NCBI GenBank assembly: GCA_031002005.1
Contig: JARYHS010008074.1
Span: 177,220,494 to 177,284,493 of the forward strand
DNA length: 64,000 bases
Direction of reading: 5' to 3'
DNA from: Vandiemenella viatica
Taxonomy: Eukaryota; Arthropoda; Insecta; Orthoptera; Morabidae
Part shown: positions 1 to 10,547 of the stretch, one piece after another
Numbering within the stretch: the stretch's first letter is position 1
Layout of the letters: each line of letters begins with the position of its first letter
Position numbers and translations under genes: made by a program
Notes under the pieces: model-generated
Seen by the model: the letters and a program-made list of their open reading frames with translations, nothing else
Told to the model about the DNA's origin: nothing
Databases searched by the model: none

Positions 1-895
1 CAAGGATACTCATTTGAATCTCAGATAGTGCAAGATATTTCAAATGAATTTGAAATGGGAGGCCAAGTTGATAGTGTGGCACTAGATCTTTCTAAGGCAT
101 TTGACAGAGTGAGCCATAAAATGGTTTTAAATAAACTGAAATGTATTGAATTGAATGAAAAAGTTACTTGCTGGGCACAGGAATTCTTAAAAGTCAGAAA
201 GCAAAGGGTTAGAGTAGGAAATACATTATCAAGAGAAGTGGAAGTAAATATGGGAGTTGCTGTTCATTATTCTAATGAATGACTGTGTTACGGTCAGAAT
301 CTAGGTATTTTGCAAATGATACAATGGTATACAATAGGATAAAAACAGGTGAAGACTGAACAGTTGCAGGATGATCTGGATAGAATATCTAAATGGGTAG
401 GTCAGCATGGAATGAAGATAAATGCCACGAAGAGTCGGCTTATAAGATACAAAGATAAATAGATCTAAAGGTTAATTATGATTACAGAGTGGGGTCAGAT
501 TTGCTTGATGAAGTGTAAATTCTTTGCATAACGTTTGATAAACTCAATTGGGCAGGTGGTAGAAAAAGGTTACAAAATCCTTCATTTGCTGAAGAGGGTG
601 ATGAGAGGATGTAACAGAGAAGTTAGGGAGTTGGGTTACAAAACTTTGGTCAGATCATTTGTTGAATATGGTGGCGTAGTTTGGGACCACATTTTGGAGA
701 TCAAATACAGGAGTTGGAAGGTGTGCAAAGAAGAGCAGCTAGATTTGTTTGTGGAAATTATCGCAGGACCCAGTCAGTAACTGATATGATACAGGAGCTG
801 GATTGGGACTCATTGGAGGAAAGGAGGAGGGTGAAGAGAGTGCTGTAAATGTGCAAATTGCTACCGGAGTGTTAGCTCCATCGCAATTAAACTGT
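1..895 (+). mobile_element. LINE-A fragment (Jockey/CR1-type non-LTR retrotransposon, 3' part)
   Basis: Broken reverse transcriptase reading frames run along the + strand. Positions 28-282 encode the RT block with DLSKAFDRVSHKMVL. About 355-460 carries the segment ending KINATKSRLIRY, and 535-840 carries the C-terminal region with [21 protein letters not shown] and a segment like SVTDMIQELDWDSLEE. Stops and frame changes separate the blocks, so it is dead. The 3' end near 870-890 reads CCATCGCAATTAAA, which recurs at the 3' ends of the copies at 55440-56490 and (reverse strand) 41440 and 47320, defining one family. The catalytic FADD block is degraded (about 308-320). The 5' part lies outside the window. 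Confidence 0.8.
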
Positions 896-1129
896 ATTCA
901 GACGACAACAAGTTTTTTAATTACTTAAGGATGTCTAAATCGTCTTTCTTTTAATCATTGTACTTAGTAAACGTTGATATTACCGGGAAAGATACGAAAA
1001 TGAGAAATTCTTCTTGCTTTACCCCTTTGTCTTCTCTACACTTTCACTTCCACTCATTTCCACAGTGACATTCTGTAGTTCACTGGACATATTCAACTAC
1101 ACAATTCGCATACAATGCGATGATAACAG

Positions 1130-1255
1130 CAAAGTGAGTGCTCGGTTGTGCGAGTGGCTGGCTGGCGGCGCCACCAGAATCCTGGTTGCGTCGCCAACAG
1201 AGACACCAGTGCCGCGTCTGGTTGCGCCGCCAAGTCGCCTAGTGTAATAAGGCCC
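1130..1255. mobile_element. Terminal fragment of a PIF/Harbinger-like element
   Basis: A GC-rich segment ends in CTAGTGTAATAAGGCCC followed by TAA (1256-1258). Read on the other strand the end is GGGCC, six bases, then CACTAGG. It resembles the left end at 61674, which starts GGGCCGGATACACTAGG after TTA. A 3-bp TTA/TAA target is typical of PIF/Harbinger. The opposite end is not identifiable. Confidence 0.5.
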
Positions 1256-1260
1256 TAAGT

Positions 1261-1913
1261 GTAGTATTTATCTGCTCCTTACGTTTCCTTTATACGAGAT
1301 CCTAGACTGCGAACAGTATCGACAGACGTGTCCGTCTTTTCTAGTGGTTGCAGCACGCTCCGCCAGCCGCCGCCACCATCACTCACGGAGCCGGAGCTCT
1401 TCCCCCGGACCAACAAAAACACGCGTTTTCAAAAACGCCATTGTCGGCGTCTGCATTGTGCCTCTGTCGAGCGCCCGCCCGGCCACAGTAAGGAGCGCCT
1501 TCAATTAATCAAGCGTCGCGATTGAGCGCGCGGGGATGACGTCACCGAGCACTGTGTCCCGCATGGGCTTACTTAATTCTCTTAAGCCGTGCGCTCATAA
1601 CCAGAGTTCTCAATGCGGCATATTGTAGCACGACTGGCTTCTTTATCTGCGTCTGTCAGAACTGTCGGTTTGTGTAGAGTGAACAAGTTGGTTGGAAGAT
1701 TGGCACGGGATCGATAAACACACGATCGCCATCAACCTATTAGTTGGAAAAAAACTGTTCAGCCCCAAACTATATAATCTAGAAATAAGGGCTAGATTAC
1801 TAATTCATTTTTAATGAATGTCAGTTTTTCTGCCAGGCATCACCCAATTTATACTAATGTGGGATAATATTATCCATGGATCGAATTGAACTTCAGTTAA
1901 CCCGAAGTTTAGG
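1261..1913. other. No recognised gene; GC-rich patch
   Basis: Positions 1320-1560 are clearly GC-richer than the surroundings and contain several CpGs. Short open frames here show no domain. No splice-bounded exon or promoter could be assigned. It may be the body of an old DNA transposon or an unidentified regulatory island. Confidence 0.4.
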
Positions 1914-2718
1914 CACGAGTTAGGAAGTTTAATGAGAATTTCCATTGTATAATAATGCTGACATACATAGCCATAATACTAGGAATAAATATAATATTCA
2001 CAAGGATTACAAATCACTGTCAAATGTACAGAAAGGGTTAACATTTACTGGAGTTTCCTTATTCAATGTCTTACCAACAGAAATTAAATGTTATCTACAA
2101 AAACCCAACTACTTTAAGTCCAAACTGAAAGAGTTTCTGCTTCAGAATCCATTTTGCTGTGTGAAAGAATTTTTTTCTTGGAATTTGGTAACTAAGAATG
2201 ACTGATAAAATAGTATATATGGTGTATGGAAGGGGAAGGTGACAAAGTTGTCCACAATTAATAAAATGATATATGGTTTTTCTTTCTGTTAAAACTTTTG
2301 ACAAATGAAGTAATTACACTGTTTACAAAATTTCACTCACTCATATATAGTAACTAACATGGGATAGCATGCACTTAAAAACTGCTGTAAAAAATTATGA
2401 TACTAACAGGTTTTTAAGTAATTGACTGCTTATGAGTTGTGGTAACTGGTTGGTAAGAAAATAACTGGTTGTTAGATGCTGGTAACAAGTTTATACACTG
2501 TTCCACATAATAAGTATTAACTAACTCGGGATTGTATTTGTAGGTTACAGGAAATGTTGGTTATACTAATGGGTCGTAACTAACTTCTTGTCAATATATA
2601 ATATTATCAATTATATAGTAATATTGACATTACTAATAAGTGTATGTACTGTTCCACATCCCCGAGATTATTCTCACATGGGATCAAAGTGAACATATCT
2701 ATCTATCTATCTATCTAA
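1914..2718 (+). mobile_element. LINE-D 3' end with (ATCT)n tail
   Basis: The frame through 1945-2205 encodes the characteristic C-terminus of a non-LTR retrotransposon polyprotein: HSHNTRNKYNIHKDYKSLSN, then SLFNVLPTEIK, FKSKLKEFLL and VKEFFSW. A long non-coding 3' part follows and ends in an ATCT microsatellite at about 2696-2718, which looks like the element's terminal simple repeat. The 5' end is truncated, as is usual for such insertions. No target duplication was identified. Confidence 0.7.
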
Positions 2719-2759
2719 TAATTATACACAACTGAGAAATCGCTTCCAGAAAAAATCGA

Positions 2760-3075
2760 GCCTATCAGCGCGTCCATTAATTACATGAGGTTTTTTTCCT
2801 GAAATCTTCCCCCCTCCCCCGTGGTGAAATCTCTTGGGACTCCCCCCCCCCTATGGTGAGGTGAGCTCATGAGAGTCCCTCCTCCCCCCCCTGCTAACGA
2901 TCTCCTAATTTTTTTCAAGGTCGGTTAGACCCCCCTAACGTGGGCATCGACGTCGTTTGTAGACCTTTTTTTATTTTTTTAGCTGTACTTTTATTCAAGG
3001 AATTAAAAAGATGACGTGAGATTTCCTTCGACCCTCCCCCCACCCCCTTGTTGAGATTTCGTGCAATGTTCTTAA
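2760..3075. mobile_element. Relic of the GCGTCCATAAATTACGT-family DNA element
   Basis: It begins GCGCGTCCATTAATTACATG and contains several C-rich runs flanked by AAATCTC/GATTTC words. The start resembles the end GCGTCCATAAATTACGTG at 30474 and the intact small element at 27815-28203. The far end near 3010-3025 reads GATGACGTGAGATTTCC. The copy is too diverged to fix its borders. Confidence 0.45.
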
Positions 3076-3080
3076 AATCG

Positions 3081-6000
3081 ACTTGTGAGTTATGTGAGTC
3101 GCTGGATTTTTACCGTCTTAATCATTTGGATAACAGTTTCAACCTAAAGCATGGAGCCTACGCTTCACCCATACCAGAGATCCCGCCAAGTACAAAATTA
3201 AGTTCTGCGTTATGACAGAAAGATTCTGGACGAAAAATTAATTTTAATAAAGAGCTAGAAAATTGAAGCATCACAGTTTAAAACCCAATTATCTCAAGAA
3301 ATAATAGCTGCATATTAGATTTCTCAGTAAACAAGTTTTTCAGTTTTACACACACAGAATCAAGATTTTCAGGTGTGCAACGTGATAAGTGACAATGTAC
3401 TATTGATCAGAGATTCCTTTGCATGAGCGTTTGGTCGGATTTCGTTTCACAACTTTGTGGAAGTTTTGAAAAAACAATTCCGGAAGACTTATTTTGAACC
3501 TGATTCGATGTGCTGGGAACACGGCTATGTTTAAATTTACGAATTCGCTGGCGTTATTTACATTATCCATGGTCTTTATCGAAATATATCCCACCTCATC
3601 TCCATCACTTTGGGATAAATTGCTCTTGTTGATGGTGGCCTTCGATTTTGACACTAAAATGGGTCGTCCAAGGATTTTCCCCTCCTGTTAACACCATACA
3701 GATATGTACCCGGAAAGACAGGAGGTCAAGTCTCCGGTGCAGTTTAACTGCACGGAGGATTTGATCCCCTGGTTTTTAGTCTATATACAGTCAAGAATGT
3801 CACAGGTGTGGTGAGAAATTCAGTGGCGTCAAGATCCACAAAAATGATTTAAAAGACCATGATTCGCAGACTTACTGAAAAGATTTCCAGCTAGGGAAAA
3901 AGAAAGTAACTTTTAGCGCCATATAAAAATTTCGGTAGAAAGCTCTGGTGAATCATCGTTTTTCTGACGAAAACCTCTATCTGCGCGTCAGGTACTGGCA
4001 CTGATAGCTTTTTAGTTGGTGAAGCCGAGAAGGTGTGCTGATATACGGCCAGAGAGACCCTTTTCAGCCAAGAGGGGAGGGATTTTGGAAGGATTCCGGC
4101 CATGATCTTTTACGGGAACAATCTCTGCATTCGTCTGGAGTGATTTTGGTTATGAAATCGCACAGTTATTTGAACTTCCGCCCTCCCGTGTGAAAAGTTT
4201 GAGTGATATCATTACTTAAAATCCTGATTCGGGAATCAGTGATTTATAACTAAGCATTGTTCTGAGCAGTCTCGGATTTAGGAAAAAATTTCTTCTTTCT
4301 ACAAGCATTGGACTATGATTGCAGGGGCTCTCGATTTGAAGGTGTAACGGTTTATTCCAAAGTATAACAACGTCATATTCAATGTAATTATCATAAAAAA
4401 TTCATGAGCCGTAGAAGATTAATACCTTGTAATAATTTTTTGAAGTGCCTTGTGAGGTCCCACTTCATCAGACATTGAAATAATAATAATAGTAATAATT
4501 TTACGACTTATGAAATATATGATTGTATTTATTTTTACAAGGCCGTACAGTGTAGTAGAATGTGTAGAAATGGGTAAATTTAAGTTTTCATAATATGTTT
4601 TGTTATGTTGAAGTTGGCGGGCTGTAATTGTATTGTTTTGTTTTAGCCAAAGGGAAGCATATTGATATAAGAAGGATGGCGGTGAGATTAAGGTATGTAT
4701 CAAAGCGCCGTTGTTTGTATTTGACTTCATGAATACGAGAAGTGTAACTATTTGAGTTGATTAAGATGTGTTAATAAATAGTAGTTGTTATAAAACAACA
4801 AATACTTTGATTTTATAGAGAAGAGTATAACTAAATTTAACCTGCGAGGTGATAGCCAAAAAATGTGTGAGGCGATTTCCTGGGCCCATACATTTATCGC
4901 CCAGAACGTGCTATCAATTATAGAAGAGATTGCAAAAGTACCTGGAAGGATTGGTAAGACCAACCAGGATTTCTTTAATTATCGACTTAACAGGATACCT
5001 CGCACTTGATACAAATTCGGAGAAAAATATCTGATATGTGGTGTTTAGCAAAAATAAAAGTGTTTAATTCGTGGTTTTATCTATGCGATAATAACCTCTC
5101 AATTAAAGTAATTAAATAGTACTATGCCAAGAGAATAATCGCCTCACAACCGTGTAAATCTGCAGTTACTTAATAAGTGACCGTAGCCAACGGCTCTCTT
5201 ACAAAGACTAGTCATACAATGTCAATAAAGAATGTTCCTTTCATTGGAGCCGCATGTAACGTTCAGCCATCGGCCCCAGTTCAAATAAATGTTGTTATAC
5301 TTTAACAAACTGCTAGATTCTATGTCTCAGGATTGCAACTGGTAGGTGACTTGCGAATCCATTCTCTTCAATTTCAACAAAATTCAAAATCTGTGAACTA
5401 CCATTTTACTTTCAGTCAGTAACACCTTATATTCACATAGTAACGTTAATAGCGCTATTAAAAGTACCGCTGCATTGTGACGACATTGCAGACATCTGGT
5501 ACCTGTGTTGGACACGGGTTGCAGTGCTGGCCGAGCTATTTGTCAGGCTGGCTGACAGGTGTCGCCCAGGTGATAGATAATGCTCCGATCGCACAATGCC
5601 TCTCCACCTCACCATAGCGTCCGTCTACTCTATGCGTGAGCCGTCCAAGATTTATATCCTCCTGCTTGCTCACCTGTCCCAAGACACCTAAATTGGAAAG
5701 CACAAAAGGTATCGAATCGAAGAAATCCCGCATGCGAGAAAGACCACAACCCCGCCCAACCCCGGAAGCTCTTAACGGCGACAAAGTGTTTCTGCGGGGG
5801 TTTGAGGGGAGGCTGAGATGTTCTTGTTGACGCTGAAATGTGAGAGATGAACCTGAGAAATGTCTGCAAGAGATATAACGCCTCGCCGACGTTTCATTGT
5901 TAGTAGATATCTCTAGTCTTCAGAGGCAATTGATGACGAGTTGCTACTGAAGAGAATGAATTAGGACTGAATGGTTCATCGTAATCCAATAATTATTAAT

Positions 6001-6150
6001 CGTAAAACGAAAGGGCTGTTTTTTATATCAAATCCATACCAGCGGGACAGTTTGAAAACTCTAAGAGCACACTGATTTTTTACTATTGCCGAAGAAAAGT
6101 CAATTCCTTGTCATGTTAGGAGATTCAGGTACCTATTAATGTATGTCATT
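3081..6150. other. 3.1 kb without a recognisable gene or element
   Basis: AT-rich DNA with short open frames on both strands, none showing a known domain. Notable items are a 20-bp palindrome around 3739-3760 (GTGCAGTTTAACTGCAC), a CpG-richer stretch at 5450-5880, and a possible degenerate hammerhead-like core on the reverse strand at about 5888-5925. Confidence 0.4.
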
Positions 6151-6153
6151 GTA

Positions 6154-6546
6154 ATAGTCGGTTTCCATGTGGGTTTTATCCGTCCAGTGCTTCCAAAAAT
6201 ATAAAAACTTCGTTTTGGCATACGCATTTCGATTTTATTACTTCAACATTGGTGCCCTAAAACAAGGTACGTACATATTTTGATATTATAATACTATATT
6301 CATATAAAGAATGATAATAATATTATGTTATTAAATGTAAGGTACAACTTTTCACTTTAACTGCAGTTTTTTTATTTTCTTATTAAATTTCGGTTGGTAA
6401 ATGTTCCATATCAGTTTTGTGCCCCCTGATTACAATGTTTCAATATATTATGATCTAATAAATTCGAAACGCGTATGCCAAAACTATCTTTTTTTATATT
6501 TTTAGCTGCACTAGACGGATAAAAACCACATGAAAATCCATTATTA
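6154..6546. mobile_element. Foldback MITE with about 85-bp inverted arms
   Basis: Left arm 6154-6239 and right arm 6457-6546 are imperfect reverse complements. Shared blocks include CATGTGG, TTTTATCCGTC, AGTGC, AAAAATATAAAAA and TTTTGGCATACGC. The roughly 217-bp AT-rich centre has no coding potential. The flanks suggest a TA-type target, but the exact ends are blurred by divergence. The superfamily is not determined. Confidence 0.65.
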
Positions 6547-6614
6547 GTAAAGCAGTTAAAGAAAACGGCCTGAAAATCAAAATGTTAAACATGTCATTGT
6601 ATTTCTTATTAAAT

Positions 6615-7588
6615 AACTAGCTGACCCGGCAATGCTTCACTATTGCGAGACTTCAGTACACAAATAGGTAAATAGGTTCAACGAATACATTTGATAGTTT
6701 GTATTTAGTAAAAATTAGATATTTATGTATAAATTTTAATTACTGTTTCATTCAATTTCAAGTTTATTGCAATGGTCTTGGATATGCAATGTTTTTGCTG
6801 ATTCCAATCAGCATATATACAAAAACAAATTTTTTTTTTTTTTTTTTGTTTGTTTTTAGATATATGCAAAACACGGAAGAGCTGTTACAGTTTTGTAAAC
6901 TAAATATAATCGTCATTTTCACTTATTTTAAAGCATATGCGTGCAAACTTCCTTCCACATCAAATAAAAACTGTAAATTTGTGTGTTGTCACAAAAACAT
7001 TAAAATAATTTTTAAAATTCAAGTTCGAATTTCTTGGTCAGCAATTGTTCGATCTTAATCTGTCCTGTGCTGTTTAACAGAAAATAATGTGTAATTTAAT
7101 AATGTTGCTATCTACTTTGTCTAATTTTCCCACCGTTTTCGAGATAATTCCAAAAAACTGAATTATTTCAAGTGTAAATTTTGCTTAATTAGGGTGATAG
7201 GGAAAGTGGGGGGGGGGGATTTCTAAATAAAGATAGCATTGTAAAACTTATGTCTACAGTATTTTTCTATTTTTATAAAAGTATATGTGTGCAAAGTTCT
7301 TTCTAAATCGGATAAAAAGTGTGGGTTTGCGTAAAACTTAAGGGGGTGAGAAGGGGGAGAGGGATTGTGTTTTTGGAAACCATATATAGGCAGTATTTTT
7401 CTGTTTGTTTTATATTATGTGTGTCAAAATTTCTATCAAAATGGGATAAAATCAGTGTTTTTTTTAAATTATGGGTTGAAAGGGGGAAGAGGGAGTGGTC
7501 TTGGGGTGAATAAGTGGAGAGGGATTGGATTTTTGTAAAATTAATGTCAACAGTATTTTTTAAAAAGTATGTGTGTGTAAAGTTCCTT
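6615..7588. repeat. AGCTGACCCGGCAA-type repeat with degenerate internal tandem units
   Basis: The stretch opens with TAGCTGACCCGGCAATGC, a motif found at the start of dispersed repeats in many arthropods (recollection, not a search). Afterwards a unit of about 150-180 bp recurs with decay. Its recognisable part is an A-rich run, a CAGTATTTTT block, then GTGTGCAAAGTTC(C/T)TTC and ATCGGATAAAA. Copies lie near 6930, 7255-7320, 7395-7460 and 7545-7590. G-rich runs such as GGGGGGGGGG at 7209 separate the units. No coding potential. Confidence 0.5.
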
Positions 7589-8248
7589 CGAAATCCAGGC
7601 TATATCAACATACTGTACAACATCTACAGCACTTCCACTGCCTTTGTCAACATCGCTGAAGCCACCAAAGAGTTTCCAGTAGAAAGAGGAGCAAAATAAG
7701 GGTCTCCCCTAAGCTATTCACATCAGTCCCCCAGTTGGCAATGTAAAAAATCCAAAGGCAAAACAGAGGGTTTAGAATAAATGGAAGAAGTCTCAACAAT
7801 TTAAGATTCGCTGATGATATAGTTTTACTCCCAAACAGTCTGGAAGAGCTAAAAGAACTAATAAATGAACTAGAGGCAGCTTGCAGCGAAGTGGGCCTTA
7901 ACATAAACGTGTCAAAAAGCAAAACCACGCAAAACTAACGGGGAGAAAAAGTGAAGACAAGACAGACACGAAAGAAACTGGTATTGAGTCCGTAGAACAG
8001 TACATCTATCTTGGCCAACTGATCAACGTGAGTGGCGACTCAAAGCTCGAAATCTACAGACGCATAAAGCTGGGTCGGAGAACATACGGAAGAAATTCCA
8101 TGGTTTTTAAATCAAACATACCAGAACATCTTAAAAAACAGGTATTTGAACAATGTGTACTATCGGTCCACACATATGCCTGCCAGAATTGGACCCTAAA
8201 CAGTCACATGAAGCAAAAACTGAGAACTGCCCAGTGAAGTATGGAAAG

Positions 8249-8260
8249 AGCAATGCTAGG
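8249..8260. repeat. Target site duplication, left copy (PLE-A)
   Basis: AGCAATGCTAGG here is repeated exactly at 10536-10547, on the other side of the inverted-repeat insertion. Confidence 0.85.
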
Positions 8261-8318
8261 TTTTGTGAATAAATCCGTCGAAAACAACTGGTTTGGTGAA
8301 TTTTGTTTTTATTTAATT

Positions 8319-8368
8319 CCCCAGACGCGTTTCGCCCTTGTGGTGTAGGGCATCTTCAGTGGCTGTAA
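8319..8368 (-). ncRNA. Hammerhead-ribozyme-like motif, PLE-A left arm
   Basis: Mirror copy of the core at 10381-10430, on the opposite strand. See that entry for the base-level reading. Confidence 0.6.
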
Positions 8369-8753
8369 AGTGTTTTTACATGTGTTGTTACAATAATTAC
8401 ATACAATATAACTCTTAATAAAATGTATATACATATGTACACACTGTACTCACAGATATAATGGTATTCCTTTACATGTCGGTCTGGAACAGCATTTCAC
8501 ACACTTTCACATAACTGTTCATTACAGTTTTCTTTAAAACTATTGTTACACTAGTTGTTTTTTCTGTTGCACTTGTTCTTATGTTAATCTTTTTCTGTTT
8601 ATTTACACATGTGTGTTACACACGGTATGTTTTGATTTTACCAGATGTTTACAGTAGTGCCAACTTAGTTTCTGTTGTTATTGTTTGTGTGTTGTACTTT
8701 CTATTAAATTATCTCTCTGTTTTTGTGCTGAGGTACTGTTTGTGATTATTGTG

Positions 8754-9387
8754 TTAGTGAATGTATTCGTTTTCATGTTTTGAGACTGCTTTTTGTGTTG
8801 TTAGAGTGTTGTATAGTGTTTTGTTGGTTAAATTTGTGAATTCGTTTATTATTGTTTTTCCTATTGCTATCGATTTGTGTATATGGTAGCTTTCCTGAAA
8901 TGTAAGTAGATGATTTTTGTGGTTGTTGATTTGTAATATTTTCATTTCTGTATTTATATTGGTAGGAGGGTGATTATTGTCTAATAAATGTTCAGCAAAT
9001 GTGGAGTGATTTGTGCAGCTTATTGCTCTGATGTGTTCTTTATATCTTATGTTAAAATTTCTGGATGTCTGTCCTATGTATACAGCCTGACACTGTTGGC
9101 ATGTTAACTGGTATATTCCTGCTTGTTGGTATAAGTCACTTTCAGTGTTGGAGTTTAGATGTTTGTGTAGTGTGTTATTTGTCCTGAAAGCAATTTGTAT
9201 TCCTTGTTTCTTAAATATGTTGCTGATTCTGTGTGTGTGTTTATTATTGTATGTCATGGTGTACCAGTGTTTCTTGGTTTGGTTCAGTGTGCTTGTGTTT
9301 TGTATCCTAGGTGGTATTTGTTTGTTGTTGTTGTTTTTTATTTTGTTGTTGAGCTGTTCAATAAGTTTGGGTACTCACAAAAACTTA
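8754..9387 (-). pseudogene. PLE GIY-YIG endonuclease C-terminus, left arm copy
   Basis: This is the mirror image of the right-arm coding segment; the part from the internal Met is open at 8754-9257 on the - strand. It holds the GIY-YIG fold: GIYQLTCQQC, then VYIGQTSRNFNIRYKEH and HSTFAEHLLDNNHP, followed by the PLE C-terminal region with HKSIAIGKTIINEF. It lacks the reverse transcriptase domain needed for a full PLE protein, so it is classed as a fragment although the frame itself is intact. Confidence 0.75.
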
Positions 9388-9995
9388 TTGAACAGCTCAA
9401 CAACAAAATAAAAAACAACAACAACAAACAAATACCACCTAGGATACAAAACACAAGCACACTGAACCAAACCAAGAAACACTGGTACACCATGACATAC
9501 AATAATAAACACACACACAGAATCAGCAACATATTTAAGAAACAAGGAATACAAATTGCTTTCAGGACAAATAACACACTACACAAACATCTAAACTCCA
9601 ACACTGAAAGTGACTTATACCAACAAGCAGGAATATACCAGTTAACATGCCAACAGTGTCAGGCTGTATACATAGGACAGACATCCAGAAATTTTAACAT
9701 AAGATATAAAGAACACATCAGAGCAATAAGCTGCACAAATCACTCCACATTTGCTGAACATTTATTAGACAATAATCACCCTCCTACCAATATAAATACA
9801 GAAATGAAAATATTACAAATCAACAACCACAAAAATCATCTACTTACATTTCAGGAAAGCTACCATATACACAAATCGATAGCAATAGGAAAAACAATAA
9901 TAAACGAATTCACAAATTTAACCAACAAAACACTATACAACACTCTAACAACACAAAAAGCAGTCTCAAAACATGAAAACGAATACATTCACTAA
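9362..9995 (+). pseudogene. PLE GIY-YIG endonuclease C-terminus, right arm copy
   Basis: The open frame (in full 9195-9995, read across the palindrome centre) encodes the end of the RT-endonuclease linker (QKLIEQLNNKIKNNN), TYNNKHTHRISNIFKKQGIQ, and a GIY-YIG endonuclease domain with GIYQLTCQQC and VYIGQTSRNFNIR. The Cys pair inside the GIY block (TCQQC) and His-containing follow-up match canonical PLE endonucleases. In complete PLEs this nuclease nicks target DNA for insertion. The residues before about 9362 come from reading through the other arm antisense and are not genuine protein. No RT catalytic motif is present. Confidence 0.75.
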
Positions 9996-10380
9996 CACAA
10001 TAATCACAAACAGTACCTCAGCACAAAAACAGAGAGATAATTTAATAGAAAGTACAACACACAAACAATAACAACAGAAACTAAGTTGGCACTACTGTAA
10101 ACATCTGGTAAAATCAAAACATACCGTGTGTAACACACATGTGTAAATAAACAGAAAAAGATTAACATAAGAACAAGTGCAACAGAAAAAACAACTAGTG
10201 TAACAATAGTTTTAAAGAAAACTGTAATGAACAGTTATGTGAAAGTGTGTGAAATGCTGTTCCAGACCGACATGTAAAGGAATACCATTATATCTGTGAG
10301 TACAGTGTGTACATATGTATATACATTTTATTAAGAGTTATATTGTATGTAATTATTGTAACAACACATGTAAAAACACT

Positions 10381-10430
10381 TTACAGCCACTGAAGATGCC
10401 CTACACCACAAGGGCGAAACGCGTCTGGGG
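10381..10430 (+). ncRNA. Type I hammerhead-ribozyme-like motif, PLE-A right arm
   Basis: Core CTGAAGA (10390-10396) is followed by stem II GCCCT/AGGGC (10398-10402 with 10411-10415), then GAAA (10416-10419), a minimal self-complementary stem III CGCG, and GTC (10423-10425). CCA before the core can pair with TGG after the cleavage site to close stem I. Short stem III hammerheads of this kind are established in PLE terminal repeats and are thought to act as dimers. Activity here is inferred. Confidence 0.65.
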
Positions 10431-10535
10431 AATTAAATAAAAACAAAATTCACCAAACCAGTTGTTTTCGACGGATTTATTCACAAAATTATTGTTCAGC
10501 AACTGCGGGAAGATGGCCTATTACCATATTAATAT

Positions 10536-10547
10536 AGCAATGCTAGG
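10536..10547. repeat. Target site duplication, right copy (PLE-A)
   Basis: AGCAATGCTAGG, identical to 8249-8260. The host LINE reading frame resumes directly after it. Confidence 0.85.

Larger units (their letters stand above)
8261..10535. mobile_element. Penelope-like element PLE-A: 2.2-kb inverted repeat with GIY-YIG ends
   Basis: Left arm 8261-9368 is the reverse complement of right arm 9381-10488, near-perfect wherever compared. The spacer is only 12 bp (9369-9380). A 47-bp unique tail (10489-10535) extends the right side. Each arm carries the C-terminal RT linker and GIY-YIG endonuclease of a PLE, then a non-coding terminal repeat with a hammerhead-ribozyme-like core. The whole is bracketed by the 12-bp duplication AGCAATGCTAGG. 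Inverted terminal repeats, a short extra tail and variable target duplications are known traits of PLEs. The RT core is missing, so this copy is a 5'-truncated pair, not autonomous. Some of its symmetry could in principle be an assembly artefact. Confidence 0.85.

Noticed and set aside
3400..4103. Possible small genes on the - strand
   Set aside because: Short frames without homology or a promoter; not supportable.
5430..5870. Overlapping frames on both strands in a CpG-richer patch
   Set aside because: No known domain, no splice context, and frames overlap on both strands, as expected for GC-rich non-coding DNA.
9145..9604. Hydrophobic 88-codon frames on both strands at the palindrome centre
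   Set aside because: They are the antisense of the GIY-YIG coding segment; the hydrophobic appearance comes from reading AAC/ACA-rich codons backwards.
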